From positions 3,438 to 67,437 of the forward strand of contig JXTC01000423.1 in the NCBI GenBank assembly GCA_002914845.1: a stretch of DNA of 64,000 nucleotides. Direction: 5' to 3'. The stretch is from Trema orientale (lineage: Eukaryota; Streptophyta; Magnoliopsida; Rosales; Cannabaceae). Numbering within the stretch: the first letter of the stretch is position 1; every line of letters starts with the position of its first letter. The notes beneath the pieces are model-generated. The model was given only the letters and a program-made list of their open reading frames with translations, was not told where the DNA came from and made no database searches. The translations under genes and the position numbers were made by a program. This document shows, piece after piece, positions 58,606 to 64,000 of this stretch.

Positions 58606-60215
58606 ATGTGGAAGACATCAGGAGCTACAACTAGTTTCGTCAAGACTATCTATACGATCTTCAAAATAGATGAAATTTTGGATGTTACAAATTGTATCTT
58701 CAAAGTCCCCAGGTCTTTGGCTTCCTGAAGCTTATCTCCCTCAGCCTGTGGGGTTGGACCCTATCATCACTTGCAACCTGCGCTTCAACAGATGCAGATG
58801 TACAAGCTTAGTGAGGTTAAGGATTGGAAAGGGATTCAAAAACAATGAATTTGAGGTGCTTGTGGCTCTTAAAAAAATCGTAGGGCCCTCTGCTTGCACT
58901 TGTTCCGATATGTACTTAGATATGGATGATGAGGTTCTGTCTATTCTTCTTTGAGCTGCTTTGCTGCTATAGCGTCAGCAAAGATGCTCTAGATCAATCA
59001 GACTTCTCTGGCAACTTGGTCGATTCTGCAAGGAGATTGGCCCAGGACACGGCTCTTCATGATGTTGTGATGCTTGAGAACCAACTCTCTATCCTTGCTC
59101 TGAAATTTATCTTGATCTCAGAGTTGAATATGATTGCTCTAAGAAATGAGAAGATGGCGTCAGTCATTGTATGTCAGTGTTTCCCTCGAATGTTTTCGGA
59201 TTTTTGAGAAGCACTCCCCATTGGATGTGTCGAGTGATTACCCGCTGTTCAAGGCATTATAGCATTCCCATCTGGATCTTATGTACCAGTTAATCATCGT
59301 CAATGTCTCTCCTAAAAGAAACCCAGATGCAGAGTTGGAGGAGGCAAAATATATTGAAGAGATATCTGAGAAAGTTAGGATTGAAATGCCTGAAGATGAA
59401 GAAACTTCTGGAGCTCATCATAAAGTACGAAGTAGAAAAGAGAGTGAATCTTCACCTTCGATTAGTCCTCATAGGACTCTTGAAGTAATTGAGAATCTAG
59501 CACCCAAAGAATTTAAGAAACCTATTAAGCTCTTGCAAGGTTTACTCGGACTGCCATGTCTGAGATTGGGTCAACTATATCTTCTGCTGCAACCGAAGCA
59601 CCACTTGTCGAGCAAATCTCGATTCCCAGAGCGTCAGAGCTCCATAAAGCTGGAGTAAAATTCATGGTTGCAGATCACATCACAACCATCAGGTTCGAAC
59701 TCAAAAGATACTCCTTTTACCATGATCAAACTAGACGTTAACTCAGAGGTTAGAAACTTAGTTGCATATGAAGCCATGATCCAGTCGGGGTCAGAGTCCT
59801 GATTTTGGCTCGTTACATGGAACTAATGAAGCGACTTGTAGAGAGTGCTGAGGATGTTAAGGTGCCTAAAGGAATCATACAATCTAAGTCCATCAAAGAA
59901 GATGAGGTCGTGAAACCGTTCAGTGGGATGAACAAGTCCACACGTTTCACAAACACACATGAATCAGACGACATCATTGCCAAAGTTAACCGAATCTACA
60001 ATGGTCTGTGGATGGTATCAGCGACTAGATCCTTTAAGAAGTGGCGGCGGGCCACTTGGAACCTCTGCAAAGTCTTTGCTTCTTTGTTGTTCTTATTGTT
60101 CATGGCTATCCAAGCCTTTTGCTCGGTGTATGAATGCCCCCGTTTCTCTTTCAAGAGCAACAACTTTCAGGGTCAGCAGGGCTTGCCGGTACCTTCCTTG
60201 AGGTCTTATGTGTAA
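58606..60215 (+). pseudogene. DUF247 (UPF0481) copy B2, broken
   Basis: DUF247 blocks are spread over three frames: ATTSFVKTIYTIF, SACTCSDMYLDMDDEVL, VVMLENQLSILALK, PEDEETSGAHHKVRSRKESE, IPRASELHKAGVKFMVADHI and the C-terminal helix ending SLRSYV. There are several small deletions relative to A2 (for example at 58727, 58757, 58935 and 59560), a TGA stop after RMFSDF, and missing segments near 59215 and 59720-59800. It pairs with A2 and shares its diagnostic motifs. Confidence 0.85.
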
Positions 60216-61439
60216 CTTTGTGTTTAAGCGTCTGCTGCTCCTATATATGTAAATGTTCAACGCTGAAGAAAAAACTGCACTTGGTGTTATTAGTTAAATC
60301 TGAAAATGTACATGTGAAATGTGATGCAACTGCCTATTTGGATACTCGGAAATAAATCAATAATATCTCCTAGAGACGTCTCGCAGGAGTTCTAATATTC
60401 AATTTGAGTGTCACTTTCTTACTGGTTTTATAATGTTACCCTCTGGAGACGAAATTAATCTCACTTAAGCAAATTAATGGGCTCATGTCGATCAACTTAT
60501 TCAAAAGTAAATGTCATTGTCAGCTCAGAAATTATAGACTAAACAAATCATAGAAATTACAGGTGGTCTTAAGTCTCTTTCTCCTGTATTGTATGTATCC
60601 CTTCCCTCATCATCTGTTGACTTTATGTTTTCCTCTGCCTGCAACTCCTATCTTCCTCTTTTTCTCTTTCCCATTTTTCAGTTTCTGATGATAAAAGAGT
60701 TATGAGGTGCTTTTGTGCGGTTGACAGTATCGTATATGCGGAACAGGCGACGAGTTTGCCTCCTTTTGGCCCTTTGATTGAATCGGACTTCTGGTGAGAC
60801 TTTCTCAAGTCAAAGTTTTTATCTTGTAGAAGCTGTTAACGTAATTTTTTTCTATATGGATTTTGTTAATGTGGGACTTGCAAGTTATTGATTTTGGGTT
60901 GATTCCTTTGTTTTTGATATTGTTGCATGGTACAATGATGAGATTTTCTATTTTTGAAACAGAGTGTTACATATTTTTACCTCGAAAAAAAGGAAGAACA
61001 GTGTTAGACATCTCCAGAAAATATCGTTTAAAAATTGAATATTGTGACATCATATATTCATATGATTGATAGTGATATGTATTTAAAGTATGTTGACTGG
61101 AGATGTCGAACTTGATACGGTACCCAGTACAATCTTTTGTAACTCGGTTCAATGGGAGCCTCTTAGTTATTGAGGTCCTAGTTTTTGAATGAAATTGATG
61201 ATTTTCACCAAAAAAAAAAAGTTGACACAGCCATCTTTAGAAGGATTTTTATTTATTTATTTTATTTAATTTTTTATTTTTTCAGGTGAGAAAGAATTGT
61301 TATGATGTTTCGTATTTTATTTTTATTTTTGTTTTGGATTATTCATTTTAACACAAATTTGTCCTTCTTCTTCTTCTTCCCCACATATTTGGCACACTAG
61401 TCGTCATTTTTCCAAAATTTTTCTAAAGATATAATTAAA

Positions 61440-61866
61440 AGGGCTTATTACAAAAATCCAGGCCCAAAGTATCAAACTTTGAAAAATCCCGGATGGATAG
61501 ATTTTTTTGAAAAATTCCGGTTTAATTTAGAAAAATATCACTTTTTAAAAATAGTATTAGAAAAATAACACTTTTAAAAAATATTTAGAAAAATACTATT
61601 TTTTCTTCAAAATTAGCATTTTTCAGTGGTACTCGAGGTAACCAGTTAGGTTATTTAGAGTAACCAATTCAGTTACTTGAAGTAACTATTCCAATTACCT
61701 CAGGTAACTCGACTAGCTACCTTAAGTATCTCATCAATGAATAAAAAGTGGTATTTTTCTAGATATTTTTAAAAGTGATATTTTTATAATTAAATTCGGA
61801 ATTTTTCAGAACAACTTTAAATTCCGGGATTTTTCAACTTTTTTGAAAAATTACCATAAAAAATCA
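61440..61866. repeat. ~430-bp foldback repeat, copy 2
   Basis: Collinear with 24155-24592 over the full length, including the central TACTCGAGGTAACC, CAGTTACTTGAAGTAACT and the ends TTATTACAAAAATCC and AAAAATTACCATAAAAAATC. It is absent from the matching place in block A, so it inserted after the segmental duplication or was lost from A. Confidence 0.75.
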
Positions 61867-62149
61867 AATTTCCTCTAATTAAAATGCATTAGGATCTAGA
61901 ATTAAACAAAATTACTAACTTGTGCGTTGGATCTTTGCTTTTAAATCGAAAATTTTAGGGGAATTTATACCTAGGGGGTCTACTAAATCCTTGTGATGAA
62001 AAATATGACTCACTCATTAATATTTTTAAAACTAACCTTAATTGCCATGTTATATATGTAAAATTACTTGGATACCCTATTTCTTCAACAAACTTCGAAC
62101 TACTTTAGCTACCACTACCGGTCTTGATCCAGATCATGGCGGCGGCGCC

Positions 62150-62475
62150 TCCACTCGACTAGGGTCAAAAATTTTCGACCGTGGTCGAACTTGTCCGGCC
62201 GCCTCTCCCGGTTGTTCTAATCGTTTTTCAATCGGTGGCCAGAAAATTTCGACTCATTTTCGACTAGGGTCGAACCACCGTTCGACTGTAGTCGAACAAT
62301 TCGATTGGGGTCAAAGCCACCGGTCGAAATTTTCGACCGGCGTTCGACTGGCATTCAATCGTGGTCAAAAAATTTCGACCCCAGTCGAACATAGCCAGCC
62401 ATCTTCCCGACGACGCCTCCGTCACTTTTGATTTTTTCGACATGGTCGAAAATTTTCGACTAGAGTCGAGTCAGG
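62150..62475. repeat. Array of TTCGAC/GTCGAA palindromic motifs
   Basis: TTCGAC or GTCGAA occurs more than a dozen times within about 320 bases, often as TTCGACYNGNGTCGAA-like half palindromes next to AAAATTTTCGA. GC content is higher than in the flanks. The open frame running through it is a by-product of the repeat. Confidence 0.7.
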
Positions 62476-63565
62476 GGTAATTTTGGAACTCTGAAATATT
62501 CATTAAATGATGTATTAAAAGAGGGTCAAAACTGATAATCCCCCAAAATTTTATCCAATCTGCAGATTTCAGAATTTTAATCCTATTTAATGTGCGTATG
62601 TGTATGCAGATCGGATTAAATCAATTTATATAGATTTAACTCAAGCGGACTTACAAACATCAGAGTAAATGGAGTATGACATATCAGACTAAATGGACGG
62701 AACTTTAGCAAATAATTTGAGTTGAAGGGCCTTCCTAATCTCTAAGTCATATGTATATATTCGAGAAATTTAAGTGGATGACCAAAATTTTAAATTTGAT
62801 TAAGTAGATGTCTATTTTTAAAATTTTATAATTAAATGTTCACGTATATATATTTTTACACTTGGTAGATACACATATCTACCAATTTTAAACAGAAATT
62901 AAAATGTCCTTAATTACTTTTAAATACATTTTCTTACACCGAGCCTTAGTTGCGAGAAAAAAAAAGGGGAAAAAAGAAAGCGACACGTGTTATTGGTTAA
63001 GATTTTCTTATAATGGGTTTTATTCGTCAATCTGGTTCAAATTAATACTCACTTTCTTAGTTCACTCATCAGACAAACAATAACACCAGACCAAATATTT
63101 CATTTCTGTTCATCAATATTAGTTTCATAATTTCTTATGAGAAAAAGTAAAGTTGCTTCTAATGGACAAGTAGAATACTGAATATGACATGCCCACTCAA
63201 CAATTACTCATAATAGTGATGGTCCGATTCTGTTAATGTAATAGGTGGTATGTGTAAGGTCATCATTCCACTATCTTAATCATATCATAGAATTTGATTT
63301 GCAGTGGAGGATTTCAAATAGTTGGTATACGCAAGGATTTCATATTCGCTTGAATTATTGGAGCCCTGAAAAGATCTTCCTTCGCTTGAAAAATTTATAT
63401 GCCAAACGGTCCTGTCTTACAATGTTTAAGTTTAAGGGATACATATATATACTTGCTCTTTAAGCATTATTGAACGTTGAATTCAATGTTGCTATTCTTG
63501 ATCTCCCACTAACCTTAGGATCTTTGGGATGCAGAAAATTGTAGCAAATTGCATGGTGGGTCCTC

Positions 63566-63856
63566 ATGGAAAATAGAACTCCAGACTCTATGGAAGTAAA
63601 ACATGAATTACCTGACCATTCAACCTACTTCTCACGGGCTCGTTCTGAAGATCAGAGCGAGTCTACCAATCATAGGTAACTTTTTACTAAAGTTACTTCT
63701 CTCTTTTCATTTACTGTCCTTGACTGGTCACTAATCAATTGTGAATCAATATAGCTTTCGGTGTACACATCTCGAACCCTGTGGAAGCATAATTGTTCAA
63801 GATTGTGAGCAAGAAAGACCACTTTGGAGGTTTACGTGCTATGGTCATTGGAAACA
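63566..63856 (+). CDS. CCCH16-like gene copy 2, first two exons, runs off the window
   Basis: Exons 63566-63675 and 63755-63856 have the same lengths (110 and 102 bp), phases and splice sites as the first two exons of the gene at 45383. They encode MENRTPDSMEVKHELPDHST and CEQERPLWRFTCYGHWK. The second exon (ERPLW) is closer to the usual CCCH16 sequence than copy 1 (EAQLW). The CCCH finger is again missing upstream. The next exon (expected APCDIVGDISYEELRAAAY) lies beyond position 64000. Conservation of frame and splice sites in both copies suggests they were functional when duplicated. Confidence 0.65.
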
Positions 63857-64000
63857 GTATGTTTACTTCGCCACATTTCACCATTGGCAATATTCTAGAA
63901 GTTTCAAGATTTTAAATTACTGGGGAAACCTAAAAAATAGCTGATGACAATATAGACTATTAACAGGTTTATGAAGATAACATGCTTGAAATTTTGGAGG

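Larger units (their letters stand above)
60216..63565. other. Spacer with repeats between DUF247 B2 and CCCH16-like copy 2
   Basis: The first kilobase matches block A spacer 43434-44500. Then come block-B-specific insertions: the foldback repeat at 61440-61866 and the GTCGAA palindrome array at 62150-62475. From about 63180 it matches 44910 onward again. No independent gene is supported. Confidence 0.55.
50726..64000 (+). other. Duplicated block B (seipin fragment - DUF247 x2 - CCCH16-like)
   Basis: The second copy of block A, in the same orientation. The offset between matching points grows from 12.8 kb at seipin to 16.8 kb at the first DUF247 copy and 18.2 kb at the CCCH16-like gene, because B has gained insertions. 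The largest lies between 51790 and about 55700. The block continues past the right edge of the window. Confidence 0.8.

Noticed and set aside
62042-62431. 129-residue open frame
   Set aside because: Most of it is translated from the GTCGAA palindrome array.

Overview
This is a window of plant nuclear DNA from a eudicot, probably a woody species. The evidence is AT-rich intergenic DNA, short exons with GT-AG introns, a nuclear photosystem I gene with a chloroplast transit peptide, a DYW-type pentatricopeptide gene, a group I WRKY gene, DUF247 genes, and many short non-autonomous DNA transposons. One undetermined base lies at 50048. I cannot name the species.

Left part (1-31.7 kb): ordinary single-copy genes separated by repeat-rich spacers. 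In order they are a two-exon short-chain dehydrogenase (1928-3137, +), an intronless PPR-DYW protein (4737-6854, +), a RIC4-like ROP effector with a CRIB motif (9044-9809, +), PSAL (10308-11492, -), an atypical dual-specificity phosphatase of the DSP1/SIW14 type (17085-19233, +), a small single-finger C2H2 protein (25055-25369, +) and a WRKY2-type transcription factor (27368-31639, -). The spacers hold hAT-like and MULE-like MITEs, some with target-site duplications, SINE-like elements with tRNA-type A and B boxes, microsatellites, and several low-complexity arrays I could not classify.

Right part (37-64 kb): a seipin gene (37013-38419, +) starts a complex region. Block A contains the seipin 3' part, DUF247 copies A1 and A2 (both broken), a gene like zinc finger CCCH protein 16 but lacking its CCCH finger (45383-47897), and DUF247 copy A3 (48237-49870), whose reading frame is open but lacks the ancestral start codon. 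Block B repeats the order: a truncated seipin fragment (50726 on), DUF247 copy B1 (broken by one stop codon), B2 (several frameshifts), and the first exons of a second CCCH16-like gene (63566 to beyond the right edge). Block B also carries about 4 kb absent from A, including a 632-bp hAT MITE with a perfect 8-bp target-site duplication, a SINE-like element, and a single orphan exon resembling the N-terminus of a reticulon-like B protein.

The most interesting point is that the last CCCH16-like exon (phase 1) could splice in frame to an acceptor directly before DUF247 copy A3. That copy has lost its own ATG, so a chimeric CCCH16-DUF247 protein is possible. All gene models were read by eye; none was tested against transcripts or databases.
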